Of a stretch of 64,000 nucleotides of DNA, positions 11,275 to 23,937 are shown piece by piece; the stretch's first letter is position 1; every line of letters begins with the position of its first letter. A program made the translations under genes and the position numbers. The stretch is from Inonotus obliquus (taxonomy: Eukaryota; Basidiomycota; Agaricomycetes; Hymenochaetales; Hymenochaetaceae), in NCBI GenBank assembly GCA_032164295.1, contig JAJHTX010000011.1, positions 310,001 to 374,000 of the forward strand, written 5' to 3'. The notes under the pieces are model-generated. The model saw nothing but the letters and a program-made list of their open reading frames with translations. It was not told where the DNA came from and made no database searches.

Positions 11275-12935
11275 ATGTCAGGGGCCTTGAGAGATGTATT
11301 CGGCAGGGGAATGAGTACTCAAAGTGATGTGCGTTGTACAGTTCTTGTCGATGGAAGGGATAAAACGAGACACTCATTTTCTTCAAGGTCTACATGCTAC
11401 CTGCGGATGCAGAAGAGCACGACGTAGATGCACATCTATGCCTCCCACAGCCAGTATATCAAAGCTAATGTTTGACCTAGCGATTGACGCTGCAGCATCG
11501 CATCTGGAAGCTCATGTACGGCGGATCTATGCTCTATCCTCCTGAAGTCGACCACTTCGTACAGCGCTTGCTTTGCAGCCAGTCGGATATAGCCCCAGAG
11601 GATAATAGCAATCAAACATCACCGGCTACCCTCGACCTCGGATCGGGCTCGGGTATTTGGTCAGTCAATTCATTGCTTCATTCGTGCCACTCCATGAGCA
11701 GCAATGAGAGAGGTGCTACGGGAACGCCCGACGAACCACTGAATAGCTGATCACTCTTCTTGTTTCCCTAGGGCGGCGGAGATGGCCGCACTTTATCCGA
11801 ACGCCAAGGTCGTTGGGTTGGACCTGTCGGAACCAAAGTTACAGTAAGTATACAATTTGCTTAAGCGAAATGAATCACTTCTAATATGTTTTTTTTCCCT
11901 ATTGTTTTGACTATTTTGCGATTGACGTGATCAATGCTAAGACAGAGCCTAATCCCGCCTAATTGCAGGTCAGCGGGACAGAGCGTGCTCCCCATTTACG
12001 TCTTTCTTATATGATTCCTGACAAGCATACGTATTGTCTGCATTTGCCCAGTTTCGTCACCGCGGACTTGACCAAGGGTCTCGACAACTATAGAGAATTC
12101 TTCGACATTGTGCACTGCCGTTGCGTGGCAGGACATGTATGTATCCTTTCCCCCGTTGTATTGCGCCAGTTCTGAGAAAGAGGTCGTTGTAGGTGAAAGA
12201 TAGGCGGCAACTCCTGCATGAAATCGCGAAGATGCTGAAACCAGGTGAACGTTATACCTACCAGATGAACACTACCTATACTCACGACATTGTCGTGATT
12301 ATACATATTTACAGGCGGACTCCTACTCTTGGGGGACGGGAACATCCATCTTTACAGGCCCAACGGATCCCACGTCTCTCCCGCAATCCCCCAATCAAAG
12401 GACAATTCACAAGGCAGCTGGTTGCTTTACTGGTTTAACAGAACTATTCTTCGGTTTCTATCTACAACTCTGGATCCGGAGCATGCAGGTGGAGAGCATC
12501 TGGGGTGGCATATAGGCATGGAGAGCCAACTGAAGTATATCGGAGAGAAGGAGTATTATAGTCCGGTGAGACTTAGAAAGTCGTCCAGTGGCGACGAAGT
12601 CGGTGGTAGACAGGAGAGGCAGAACGAAGAAGAGTTGACGAGGCTCATGATACAGAACATGGACGTAAGTCGCTTTCGTCCTGCCCATTTCTGTTGCCTC
12701 TTTCTGACTCAATAGTTCCTCGGTTACTTTATTTCCCCCACACCCTGTACTGGTCACATACAACTAGAACTTCCTAACAGCGAGTAAACCCATCTTGTTA
12801 TCCGCCGGCATAAGCGAAGAGACCGTCGAAGACTGGATGACGCTTGTACGTACGGAAATCCAGGATGAGGACCCAGAAGAAACGTGGTTGATTAAGTGGA
12901 ACATGGTTTGGGCGACCAAAGTCCTAAGCGACTAA
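11275..12935 (+). CDS. class I SAM-dependent methyltransferase (copy 1 of a convergent pair)
   Basis: Start at 11275 (MSGALRDVFGRGMSTQSD) by alignment with the paralogue at 13447-15233. Short exons then encode LPADAEEHD and RLTLQHRIWKLMYGG, and the SAM-binding motif I is LDLGSGSGIW at about 11627-11658. The next exon begins AAEMAALYPNAKVVGLDLSE, motif II with the acidic residue that binds the ribose. Later exons contain FDIVHCRCVAGH, MLKPGGLLLLGDGN (post-motif III) and a C-terminal helical region ending KVLSD. Exon-intron layout matches the paralogue. This is the Tam/UbiE-like type of small-molecule methyltransferase common in fungal accessory metabolism; the substrate is unknown. One exon between motif II and FVTADLTKG (around 11850-12060) has an unclear acceptor, so its exact boundaries need transcript data. 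Confidence 0.8.
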
Positions 12936-13446
12936 CCAAAACTTTGAGCAATGGATATCCGGTGCGGGGAAAGGATGGCTAATCCTCGTCTGAGAATATC
13001 GTTTTGTATGTGTACTTGCATATAGATGGTCTGGAAGAAACTATTTAACGAGGTCGAGCTGAAGTACTCGGAATCGTCGATTTTTAGGCGTTCTTTCGCA
13101 GAACAACCTTATCCTGACATCGTCGATCTGATCGCGCCGAAGAACGTTGAAGAACTCGTGTCCCTGACCTCAGCCACAGAAGACAAAAGCGGGTCAGTCC
13201 AACCCTGAATATCGTTTCGGACCAATCGGTCCGCGCTGAGCGAAGAGATATTCCCCGCCCACAACAGACCACCAATGGTTCACTGAGACATAAATGTCAG
13301 TTCCCATTAAGAACCGCATAGCAATTGTACACGGCATAACGAGAGGAGGCCTGTCAAACCGAGCCAATTTAACCGTAGCAAGTCATCAGAAATGATAAAA
13401 CCAAGACATCCAATTCCAGAAACGTAAACCTCATCATCCACTCGTT
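12936..13446. other. spacer between the two convergent methyltransferase genes
   Basis: About 510 bases between the two stop codons. It should hold both 3' ends. A 60-codon plus-strand open frame at 13026-13208 has no recognised motif and is not counted as a gene. Confidence 0.5.
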
Positions 13447-15233
13447 TCAGCCCTGCGTCTGTCCTGGTTCCGGCACCTTCTTGGCCGCCCATGCCATATG
13501 CCACACCATTCCCCATGTCTCTGTGGAATAGGATTGATCGAAAAGTTCTGTGCGAGCACGCGCGAGCCAATCGTCAAGGACCTCTGTGGGTATACCAGAG
13601 GAGATGAGCCCAGGTTTGCTTGCGATTAGGTAATCCTGCGTGTCCAATGCACATATAGACGAGAAACCGAGAGAGTAGCCAGGAAAGCCGAATTAGTATT
13701 CTAGTTAATCTTCGAACTCAAGTTATGGTCAACTTACAACAATGTTCTGAGCCATGAGTCTTGTCAACTCCTCCTCGCGTTCCCTTTCCTGTCTCCTCTC
13801 CGCGGTACTGTCATCTTCCTCCGACCGTCTCTGCAACCTCAATGGACTGAAATACGCCCGTTCGCCTATATAATCTAGCTGGCTCTCCTGCCGTATGATC
13901 CACCCGACGTGCTTTCCTCCTGCGTGTTCTGGATCGAGCGTTGCGGAGATGACGCGATCGGTGAATTGCTTATACCACGTAGCCAAATAACTGCCTTCAG
14001 TTTCAGATCTGCCATTTTCGTTATTGGGCCGTGATGGAGAAGAGTAGTAAGAAGTTTCGAGGTCGTATTCGGAGGAGATGGGAGGCACGAGCGAGCCGTT
14101 GCTTTGGCAGAGGTCGAGGTTTCCATCTGCCAGGAGGAGCAAGCCACCTATAATATATATATGAATATCAATAAATTTCAGGCGAAGTGGTATGAACAAG
14201 CGAGGATGAAGGGGAGGAAGGGGACGCTTACCTGGCTTCAATACCTTTGCGATTTCTTGCATCAATTGTATTCTGTCCTTCACCTGGAAGTATGGCATGA
14301 CTGTAGTCAGCTGTGTTCAAGAACGCACAAGGCAGAAGATCAAAGGTTCAGTACATACATGTCCAGCAACACATCGACAATGCACCACATCAAACGATTC
14401 CCGGTACGCATCAAGACCCTTCGTCAGATCAGTGGTCACAAAACTTCAGCCAGGAAAACGAATAAATTTCATCGGAAGAAGTAAAAGAGGAATTATGAAG
14501 TGTCCTGCTGACCTGCAATTGGGTGGGAAGAAGTGCTTTCTTAACCGTTTCAAATATGACCCCGAAAGCAAATAAGGGTAAATTCTTCCTGAATCAAAGA
14601 CATGTATACGTACGGTAAATTGGGATCCGCCAGATCTAATCCAATGACCTTGGCATGTGGATACTTGGCGGCCATATCCACTACCCTATAAGAAATAAAC
14701 AGCATTCTCAGCTATACAGTTCTTGCAAGCGGATACATCACACCCCCGTCCCTCCACCTCTTTCGTCCACATGCATAACAGCCGTATCGGAAGAGGGGAA
14801 CAAAGATGGGGATAAAAATGGAACGATTAACCGACCAGATGCCCGAACCTGATCCTAGGTCAAGAATGGTACGTGGCGAAGTAATGTCCCCTGCGCCGAC
14901 ATAGTCGGGAAGTAGTAAGCGTTGTAGTTCGTCTTCAACCTCAGGTGGATACAGGCCCGTTCCACCGTACATAGACTTCCAGATGCGATGTTGTCTCGTG
15001 AGTCTCTGAAAATTGAACGGAATCAGGCTGAAGAGAATGGATCGGTGGTAAAAGTACTGACGTCGTGTTCTTCCGCATCTGCAGGGAGTTTGTAAACCTG
15101 CGGAAGAAGATTTAGAATGCCAGAGACGAACGTTGGGCCAAAACATGGCACACACATCACTGTGGACGTTCATGCCTCGCCCGTAGACATCTCTGAGCCC
15201 GTCGGATGATCTGGAAAGTGTAGCGACTGACAT
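13447..15233 (-). CDS. class I SAM-dependent methyltransferase (copy 2 of a convergent pair)
   Basis: Minus-strand start at 15233 (MSVATLSRSSDGLRDVYGRG). Exons in order: VYKLPADAEEHD, RLTRQHRIWKSMYGG with PPEVEDELQRLLLP, motif I as ILDLGSGSGIW, then the segment with AAKYPHAKVIGLDLADPN, VKDRIQLMQEIAKVLKPG, LLLLADGNLDLCQSNGSLVP, and a last exon with YLIASKPGLISSGIPTEVL ending GQTQG. The order, exon breaks and several exact peptide matches show it is a duplicate of the gene at 11275-12935, in inverted orientation. Divergence is considerable, so the duplication is not recent or the copies have evolved apart. Function: methyl transfer from SAM to an unidentified small molecule. It is divergent from VPS16, about 700 bases away. 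Confidence 0.82.
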
Positions 15234-15941
15234 GGTTTACTTTGGACGCGGATGATTGAAGGTAACGGAGTGGAGGAGGGGGAATGTCAGGAAAGCATGA
15301 CGGTGAATGCGTGACCTTTATATCACCAGCTACGAGTAAGGGACGTTCATTTCGCGATTCGGGATGCCCTCGCCCTCATACTGACGTTTCCATCTAGCGC
15401 TTCGATATCTATGCTTATCAAGAAAAGGTCCCGGCACCAAGGCACGGATGAGAACACAGAGCAGAAAGAAGAAAGGCGCCGATGATAATTATTTACTTAG
15501 TGCGGGCACGGCATCGATCCATGCAATCTAATTACATCGATACAAGACGATTAGAGCACGACGGAGAGGAACAGAGATGCCGAGTCGCACAGTACCAGTG
15601 TTCTGGGCTAATAGAATACAACTTTATTCTGATCCCGTTTCAAAGACAAGAGTAGCCTCAACTCGGTATCAAGCGTGATTGATCTCAGTTGTTGTTTCGC
15701 TGATGCGGAATGAAAAATTGTCGGTCACCAAGGATGGGAAGAAGGAAGAGCAGAAGGCCACGTTCAAGGACTAAGTAAGGAAGGGATGCCACCAGTACAC
15801 AAAGTTTGAAATGTGGCATTCCCACGATCTTTGCATCACATGATCTAAGAATCACCACGCGCGCAATATGGCATTGGAACGCGTCTCCGAGTAGTCGGAC
15901 ACTCGGACGCTGGCAGTAGCACATCTTCGCGTTTGTTCGTC
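15234..15941. other. divergent promoter region between methyltransferase 2 and VPS16
   Basis: No gene seen. The stretch lies between two start codons on opposite strands and should hold both promoters. Short open frames on the minus strand near 15685-15924 show no family signature. Confidence 0.5.
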
Positions 15942-18900
15942 ATGACTACAGACCACCCAACTCTTTCATGGCAGGCAATGCAGGACGGAACAGTTTTCTA
16001 CAGGAAACAGCAGCTCTACAATATTCAAGACAAGTTACCAAATCTCGATGAATATATTGTTGCAGGATGTCGGTTTGGTGGTCCTATTGGTGCGCTCGTC
16101 CTTCCATTCCTTTCTCTTCTATTTCCTCTGAGATACATCATCGATAGCGATTATGAGAGATACGACCAAAATGATTGCACTTGGAAGAAGCGCACCCACA
16201 TTCTCAAAGAATGAAGTCCGCGTGTATTCCTCGTCAGGGGAAGGTCTTCTCGTATTTACCGTGAGTATTCATAGTCTAACATAGAGTCTGACCGCATGTA
16301 TCATACTGATCTGCAATTGAAATCAAGTGGAATCAAGGAAAGATTGTCCAGTTCGGCTGGTCGTACGACGAGCGCCTTGTCATCTTAAATGAGGAAGGCG
16401 TGTATCGCGTGTATGACCTCCAAGGAGATTACCAGCAGTTCTCACTTGGCTCAGAAGCAGCTGAGACCGGAGTTATTGATGCGAGGATACACGGTGGTGG
16501 TTTGGTGGCTCTGACAGGTTCCCTTGCCCTCCTAGATGTCAAGGGATTCTCTGGAACTAAACCGCTTGCGCTCTCCAACCCCGGACTTTCTGAACCACCG
16601 CATGCCTGGTCAATCATACCCCCAGACTTAACGACTTCTCGGCACACTGAAGTGTTGCTTTCGCCTACAACTTCGTCATCCGTCTTTTCTGTTGACACGC
16701 TCGAATGTATTGACCAGAGACTCTCGCGTGGGCCCTTCACGCACCTCGCACCCTCCCCGAACGGCAAATCACTTGCACTTATGACATTCTCCGGAACGCT
16801 CTGGGTCGTATCAACAGACTTTCAGCGTAGTCTTGCCGAACTTGACTCCTCGACACTCGTTGGCGACGGCGCAGCCGGTCAACCGCGTCAAGTGGAATGG
16901 TGTGGAAACGACGCAGTGTTCGTCACTTGGGATCGACTTGCATTACTCGTCGGTCCTTTTGGAGACACACTTAGCTTTTACTATACTGGTCCAACATTTG
17001 CTATCAGCGAACCTGACGGCGTACGCATACTAGGACCGGACGTGTGCGATTTTGTCCAGAAAGTGCCATCATCATCTGTTAATGTCTTCCGTCCAGGATC
17101 AACTGCGCCAGCTGCGATTCTGTTCGACGCCTGGGAGAATTTCCAGAAGCGAGCGCCGAAAGCAGATGAGAATATCCGGAGTATCAAACCTGACCTCGCC
17201 AAAGCGGTGGACGAGTGTATCGATGCCGCTGGAAGGGAATGGGAGCCCTACTGGCAGAGGAAACTATTGAATGTGAGTTATTCTCCCATTCACATGTCTG
17301 GAAGAATATTGAAATTGAACCATGCCTGTAGGCGGCAAAATTTGGACGATCTTTCCTTGATCTACATAATCCTACCGATTTCGTCTACATGGGGCAAACA
17401 CTGAAGGTCCTAAACTCAGTCCGGTACTACGAAATCGGCATCCCGCTGACCTACGCGCAATTCATCTACACTTCACCTGAGCATCTCATCTCACGGCTCA
17501 CGTCTCGCACTTTACATCTTATTGCTCTGAGGATGTCGACTTATCTCGGCCTCCCACCCGATCCTGTATTGAAACATTGGGCTTGTGCGAAAATTGCTAG
17601 GGCGAAAGCTGGAGCTGCGGGAGAGGGAGCTGATATTGAGGGCAGCGATGAGGCGTTATGTCTCGCCATTACCGAGAAATTCAGGAGCGCAGGTGGGAAT
17701 AGAGTGCGCTACGCGGATATTGCGAAGAGGAGCTGGGAAGTTGGGAGGCCGGGCCTTGCAACGAAGGTATGTTGTATTGTATGTGTTGCGGGCTCTATTT
17801 TCTGAGAGGCAGAAACATACAGCTTTTGGATTACGAATCGCATGCCTCAGACCAGGTACCTCTACTACTCGAGATGAAAGAAGATCGTCTCGCGCTCACC
17901 AAGGCAGTCAACAGTGGAGACACTGACCTCAGTACGTCAACCTCCCTTTTGCACTTGCTACTCAGAGAAAGAGTCGACATGGATATTAGTCTACAGTGTT
18001 CTCCTTCACCTCCAAAAGAGCCTATCACTGGGCTCGTTCTTCCGACTTCTCGAGGATGGTGGTCCAGCGCTGGCACCTGCCGCACGCTTACTGCAAGTCT
18101 ACGCGCGAGAGCAAGATAGGGAGATGCTACGTGACTTTTATTATTCGGATGACCGACGTGTGGACAGTGCCGTGCTTTGCTTGGAGGAGGCTCGGACGAT
18201 GAAGGTGAGCTCTTGAAAAACTCGTACTAATATTTTGTGATGAAAGAAAGTGGCTTTCTTACAATCACTGTGTTGTTGTGACTTAGAACCCAGAGGCAAA
18301 GATCCAAGCTATCAAAGCCGCACAAAAGTTCTTCTCAGAGGACAAAGACAGGTCATTCGAGGCAAAGGTACGCCAATGACACGGCATCTCTCCTTCCGCT
18401 CAATATTCTAACAACACTACATTAGGTGATGGATGAGAACGCTCGCCTGTTAACTCTCCAGCAACAGCTCGAGAAAGAAACCGATGGAAAGATCAAGTTC
18501 TTCGGCCTAAGCGTGAGCGAAACGATCCGCACTTGTCTCCTGAATGGCATGGCGAAACGTGCTGAGAAGGTTAGAACAGACTTTAGGGTACCTGATAAAC
18601 GGTGAGATATTGAAATTATGTCTCCCTTTCTTCATCTTCCTGGGACCTTTCCTTTCCTCTGTTCATTGGTTCTGGTTCTTTCCTCTCGTCTTGGCGATCC
18701 GCAGGGGCGAAGAAAAGCTAAGCTAGCGTTTATGCCTCTCTGCTTCCCTTCTCCGATACCTTACCTCTTTCATACTTCTTGACTAAACACTAAACTAACA
18801 CCCTTCTTCCATCCCTTCCATCCTCACCGGTAACTTATTAATACATTAGGTTCTGGTACCTCAAACTTCACTCCCTAACCCAAATGCGTGATTTTGAAGG

Positions 18901-19248
18901 TCTCGAGACCTTCGCTCGGTCCAAGAAGTCGCCAATCGGATATGAGCCGTTTGTTAAACACGTCTTGTCGAAAGGTCACGCGCGCGAGGCGGCGAGTTTC
19001 GTTGCGAAGTGCGACGCGTCAAGACGAGCGGATTTGTATGTTGAGTGCGGGGAATGGCGAATGGCGGCGAAGGAGTGTAAGGATAGAGGCGATCGACAGA
19101 AGCTGGAGTGAGTGTTTTGTTTCTGAAGCGCTTTCTTGTGTCTTTGTCAGGTCGCTTATGATGGGTTTGTTACAGACGATTGAAGAAGTCGTGTCCGAAT
19201 AGTTTGATTGCGAGGGAGATTGAACAGATTGCTGGGACGATGAAGTAA
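15942..19248 (+). CDS. VPS16: VPS16, core subunit of HOPS/CORVET
   Basis: ATG at 15942 ([20 protein letters not shown]). The first intron splits G|CG so that CRFGGPI continues into [17 protein letters not shown], the Vps16 N-terminal beta-propeller. A long exon from about 16328 carries [20 protein letters not shown] and the [18 protein letters not shown] segment. The helical C-terminal domain follows: [20 protein letters not shown], a [20 protein letters not shown] segment, and the final exons with [39 protein letters not shown] and [20 protein letters not shown], ending [20 protein letters not shown] plus TMK and TAA at 19246-19248. Vps16 is shared by the HOPS and CORVET tethers for endosome and vacuole fusion. 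About nine introns are needed; one (about 18602-18849) is roughly 250 bases, long for this genome. It converges with the SPX-EXS gene with only about 160 bases between stops. Confidence 0.93.
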
Positions 19249-19408
19249 CTGAGATGGATTAAGGATTACGCCTTCTGACTTAGACATCTTGGATTTCACA
19301 CCAATCATCACACCAATCATCGTACGTAATGTCGATACCAGAAGGAATACCCATTATACCCGGAAGTGAGAACACAAAGGAGCGGGGCAAAAGTTACAGC
19401 AAGATGCT

Positions 19409-22400
19409 TCAGGCGCCTGTAGAAAGCTGTCTAGCACGCGGGGACGAATTTAGCTCATCATCACCACTAGATAACTGTTCCATTCGCACCGACCGCTGCC
19501 TCCAACTGTTCTTCACGCTAAACCGCGAATTACGCTCTTGATCCTCGTCATCAGAATCATGTTCCATTACTCCATCGAAGTTGTACGGAAGTGGTACTTC
19601 GCGTGTTACGCGATACTGATCGGTGTTACCAATGTGTTCGTTTTCAAGACGGACTATGTATTTGTCGTGTAGTTCCATAGTTATAGATGAAACAAGAAGT
19701 TGTAGTTGTTTGGCTACCGGTGAGCAAGACAGAATCCGCGTAAAGATGGAACAGGCTTACAGAAATTCCACTGAAAGCGGCGAAGCATTTCGAGCATGGC
19801 AACAATGAACGTGCGAAGTTGGAAATCTTCATTGGTAACGGGGATGTACAGCACCCATTGAAAGCGGATGATGATGTTCGACACCTGCGATGAACGTCAA
19901 CGATTTCCAGCTAGAATAATGTTACGAGATGCGTACAATAGCAAAGTAATATATCTACACCAATCTCGTAAGCTTCTTAAACTGAGAATAAGTACATGTG
20001 ACATACCCAGTAATAGCTCTGATAAACGAGCTCTTTTCGTAGGAAGGGATGTTGAGCTGGGCGTTTGAAGAAAGACCAATCCATCAGAATATCCTAGCGA
20101 CACATATCAGAAGTCAGTTTCGATCAATAAGGCTAATACGATACACAAGGTAGATGCTCACCCAAGCACAAGTATAGATAGACGCGAAAGTTCCAAAGAT
20201 GCAGAAAAGGACAAGGGTGAAATCGTTCCTCCGATCTGAATGCACGGAGCGGTAAGGAGGTGATGTCTTTTGACCAAAGGGGGAGGGTAGAATAAACGTA
20301 CTGTGGTGCCTCCACAAATAGTAAAATACATAATACAGAATGCTCGAGCAGTACTTGCCAGCCTAACACATTTAATCATCAGTACAGGAGCAAAGTTACG
20401 TAAAGTTATGACCAACGTTAATCAAATGCGTATATAGCCGTGAATCGGCGTAACGTTTAACACTTTGAACGGCACGAGCAATGAGCGGGAGAACGCCGAC
20501 GGCGCAAGGTATACCCCAATGGATGGAGGCACTGCACTTGGTGAACGGATCTTCCCATCGTTCCTCATAAATGCAACCGACGAAATAGAGATTGGAGAGT
20601 GTGAAGATAAGACTGCAGAACTGATCGCTGTTTGGAAGTTAGACATGGCCACTAATAACCTTGGAAAGAGGCGCACCCCAGCCAGAAGTCTGTAAACTAT
20701 CAAGTTACATTAGGAACATGGCTTTTATGGGTTTAGAAACGGTGAATACGTACCTCAACAGATTGAGTTCCAGATAATAGCAGCTTGCCGACTTTTCGGA
20801 TAAGCCACCACCGGGAGTCCATAAAGAAGACTGGTAATGGGTTGAAGAGCACGACGAGGGAGAACGTCAACCAAGCGATGGGCCAGGTCGTTGGAGCGAC
20901 ATTGCCCACGCCTATCTGGGAGAAAGAGAGCCAGAATGAATAAATGAGCGTGCTGAGAAGGAAGGCGGGGAGCTGTGTGCAGTACGGAATCAGTACAAAT
21001 GAGGAAGAAAAGTGCTACATGTCACTGACTTCGAAGTATTCTCTGCTGTCGAGTTGCGTGCGAACGTCCAGTTCTGGAATAAGAGGAACAATTTAACACG
21101 CTTAAAGGTCACAGTAGCATAACTGATACGAACCAAAGATGAACTGATAATTTATGCGAGAGCGAGTCCAAACAAAGACGTTTATCCCAACAAGAAGGGC
21201 AAAGAGAACAGGTACCAAGAAAGTGGCATAAACGTAAAGAAGCGCATCCCACGGGACATTGTCCCTGACGTCAGGCTGAAAGGCTGCGCGTTGAAAACAT
21301 CAGTAAAATGGATGCACCTAACATGATCAATATATCATACACCGATAAATGCCGTCAGCAAGGGCAGGTATGGCGAGACCCAGGTATAATCCAGAGCGGA
21401 ATGTACTGAAATGGTGACTCTTCTGAGTTGCGTTCGCCCGAAGGCGTTCGCGTGCCCTCTTCATGTTGCCATGCTCTGAAATTTGAATTGAAAATCTTGG
21501 TCCCAACAAGTTGACGATTAGACACACCGAAATATTCGGCATAGTCATCCTCCACTTGCTTGAGTAGCTTTTCTACAGTTGAACCGGACGAAAAGACGGA
21601 AACTTCGATCTAATGTCATGGTTAGTGAAAGAATTAACACAGCAGCAGTTATGCAACCTTCTCCTGCATGTACGCCTGCTGAATGTGAGGAACCTGCAGA
21701 ACTAAGTAAATATCATGGGACGAAGGTGGAAAAAATCAGTTCCACCTTGGCTATCTTCTCAAATTTCTTCAAGGCTTTCCGGAATCCGGTAAGGTTTAGT
21801 ACCTTTGCGGAATAATTAGACGCTGATAACTCATGCCACATATCCAACCTTACTCGGTAATTATTCAAGAGTTCAAGCCCTCTGTGCAATGCAACGTAAC
21901 AATTAATGTGAGTAGTCCTACTCAAATCGACCGGAGACATACCTGTAATATTCCAGTACAGCTTTCTTTAAATTCTTCTTCGCATTTTTATACTCATCAG
22001 GATCCAACCGAACCCGTCCATAGCCTGAACGGGTATTATTCGGAGAGGAGGAGCGGGAGCGAACACCTTTACCAGAATCTGCAAATACGGTTCGCTGGAT
22101 TTTAGCTTGAAAACATGATTGTATCTTTAGTTACCGTGCAAAGGAGATACCGCCTGAGTTGCGTTTGAATCCGTCACGAGTGGTTTCCTTCTTCCGGGAG
22201 CCTTAGACGACGGAACATCAGTGAGTCGACCAGTAATATGACGAGGGACGAAGATTGATTTCCAAGATGTCTCAGCAGCTTTGGCTTCCTGAGAGAGTGT
22301 AGTTTTCAGCCCCAAGCAATAAATCAGAATCAAGACACGAGGCCCACATAGAAAAGCCTTCGGTGATCCTCTAGTTCTCTGAGTTGCTCTTTGAGGGCTG

Positions 22401-23468
22401 ATGAACTGAAGAATATAATAATAGTCCTTAATGGGAATCCCTGGATCATAAGCGAAGTATCGCACCGAAGCAAAGCATCGCGCTCTCTATCCAAATAGAA
22501 TTTCTCGACTTTCTCGAGCTCCTTATCGAGCTTGTCGACAAACTTGCGCTCGGCAGGACGTAGAGTGGGTAGGATAACAGACAATGGGAGTGTAATTCTT
22601 CCACCTAAAATGTCCGTACGATCTGCATGACAAAAAAGCTAAGTCAATTATTCTCGTTGAAGACAAGGGGGTGGGGTGAACACGTACGCGAGCGTGATGG
22701 GTGTCTACGCCTGAGGTTTGCGAGGAAACCCATATTGCTTGGTGTATTGGTTGGCTGTTCGACCCGCTCACTTGCGGCAGGCTGGGAGCTAAACATCGTC
22801 GACCGCGACCGCTGAGGTTGAGGTATCTATGTATTTTGTAGAGTTATGGGTTGTTTGCTTAAGTTATGAGCATGCGCCTCACAGAGGTAGCTACATCTGA
22901 CTTTGAGCGACTTAGACGTGGTTTTTGGTACGGATTCTCGGGAGTTAAGTGGTTGCTTGACGGAGGGATAGAAACGTCGCCATTGCTACGCTGAGGAATC
23001 AAAGAGTCTGGAAGCTCGACTGCTGGCACTGTGGGTGTGGTATCAACACCTCTCAACGGAGGCGTGTAGCCAGTGCTTCCATAGCGCACAAAGCCGGAGG
23101 TAGTGACATGAGACGACGTACTCCGTCGGCCTTCCACAGACAATGACTGCCGCGGAGATTCTGTCTCTTCTTCCAACGGTTCCAGCTCTCCATGCTCCTG
23201 AGCATCCTTGATTGCCGTGATAAGCTTTTTCAGTCCTCGGTAGTCACTGAGATCAATATGAGCACCGCAAATAGGCAAACTAATTTGGATGCTCACATAT
23301 ACGCCTTTTTCCATTCCGGAGTCTAGAAAAGCTATGTAAGAATGCGCATTAAGATACATGGTCAGCCCACCTGAGTGTCCTGTAAATACCTATACAACCT
23401 TGATCAACTACCGCCACAGCACTACCTGACTGGCGAAGTTAGGAAACTACTCACCTCGCAAATTTCAT
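19409..23468 (-). CDS. SYG1: SPX-EXS phosphate exporter/sensor of the SYG1/XPR1 family
   Basis: Start is the ATG at 23468: a 14-base exon (MKFA+), then RYLQDTQ and TPEWKKAYI, then YRGLKKLITAIKDAQ, which together rebuild the SPX N terminus across three very short introns. The rest of SPX includes ERKFVDKLDKELEKVEKFYL near 22540. Many small exons between 22100 and 19400 encode hydrophobic segments and the EXS domain, with APLRAFRSEERF-like and SILYY-like stretches near 20130-20420 (SLPLRAFRSEERFHPCPF) and the terminal signature RLENEHIGNTDQYRVTREVP near 19640. The C-terminal tail is acidic then basic (DSDDEDQE). SPX binds inositol pyrophosphates and EXS forms the phosphate-exporting membrane part in XPR1; fungal Syg1 is at the plasma membrane or Golgi-type membranes. 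I did not resolve every exon between 20700 and 22100. Its promoter now abuts a transposon nest. Confidence 0.88.
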
Positions 23469-23937
23469 GTTTGGCTGTTATTAGCCCCTCTTCCAAGATG
23501 AGCTGCAAGATATATTGTAATATATGCTAGCTCATAAGTATGTTCCGATGCGTAAAGGAGAAGAGACCCAGACAGACGGATGAGGAGGGGAAGGTGCAGT
23601 CATCTGGATGGAGAAGTTGGCCAACAGCACTACCAAATGAGGAAGTGACGATCATAACAAACAAATTGTATTTGATATATAATAAATTAGCCTAAGGCTT
23701 ACAAATTCCCAGGACAAAGCAACTGGACCGCCAAAATAAGAAGACCAACATAGTGAAAACTAGTGTGTACCAAAAGGCCGCATAGTCACATCTCGGCGAG
23801 CGGAAACTCAAACCGATGACGCGTGTAAAAAGTATGGGGAGAAATAAAAGCCTGCTCCCGACAATGAATAATATAAATGAAGACCGCAGGCGTCAGGAAA
23901 ACGTCACAGCCGGGGCTGCACGTACAAAAACCTGAGC
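23469..23937. other. SPX-EXS promoter side and 3' flank of the retrotransposon
   Basis: Between the start of the SPX-EXS gene and the last ORF of the minus-strand retrotransposon. The retrotransposon 3' untranslated region should lie in the right part, but I see no poly(T) run (poly(A) on the minus strand) or clear target-site duplication marking its end. Confidence 0.4.

Noticed and set aside
13026..13208. 60-codon plus-strand open frame between the methyltransferases (MVWKKLFNEVELKYSESSIF...)
   Set aside because: It lies in the shared 3' region, has no recognised family and no splice partners.
11275..23468. A biosynthetic gene cluster formed by the monooxygenase and the two methyltransferases
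   Set aside because: No backbone enzyme (polyketide, peptide or terpene synthase) or dedicated transporter lies nearby; neighbours are housekeeping genes.
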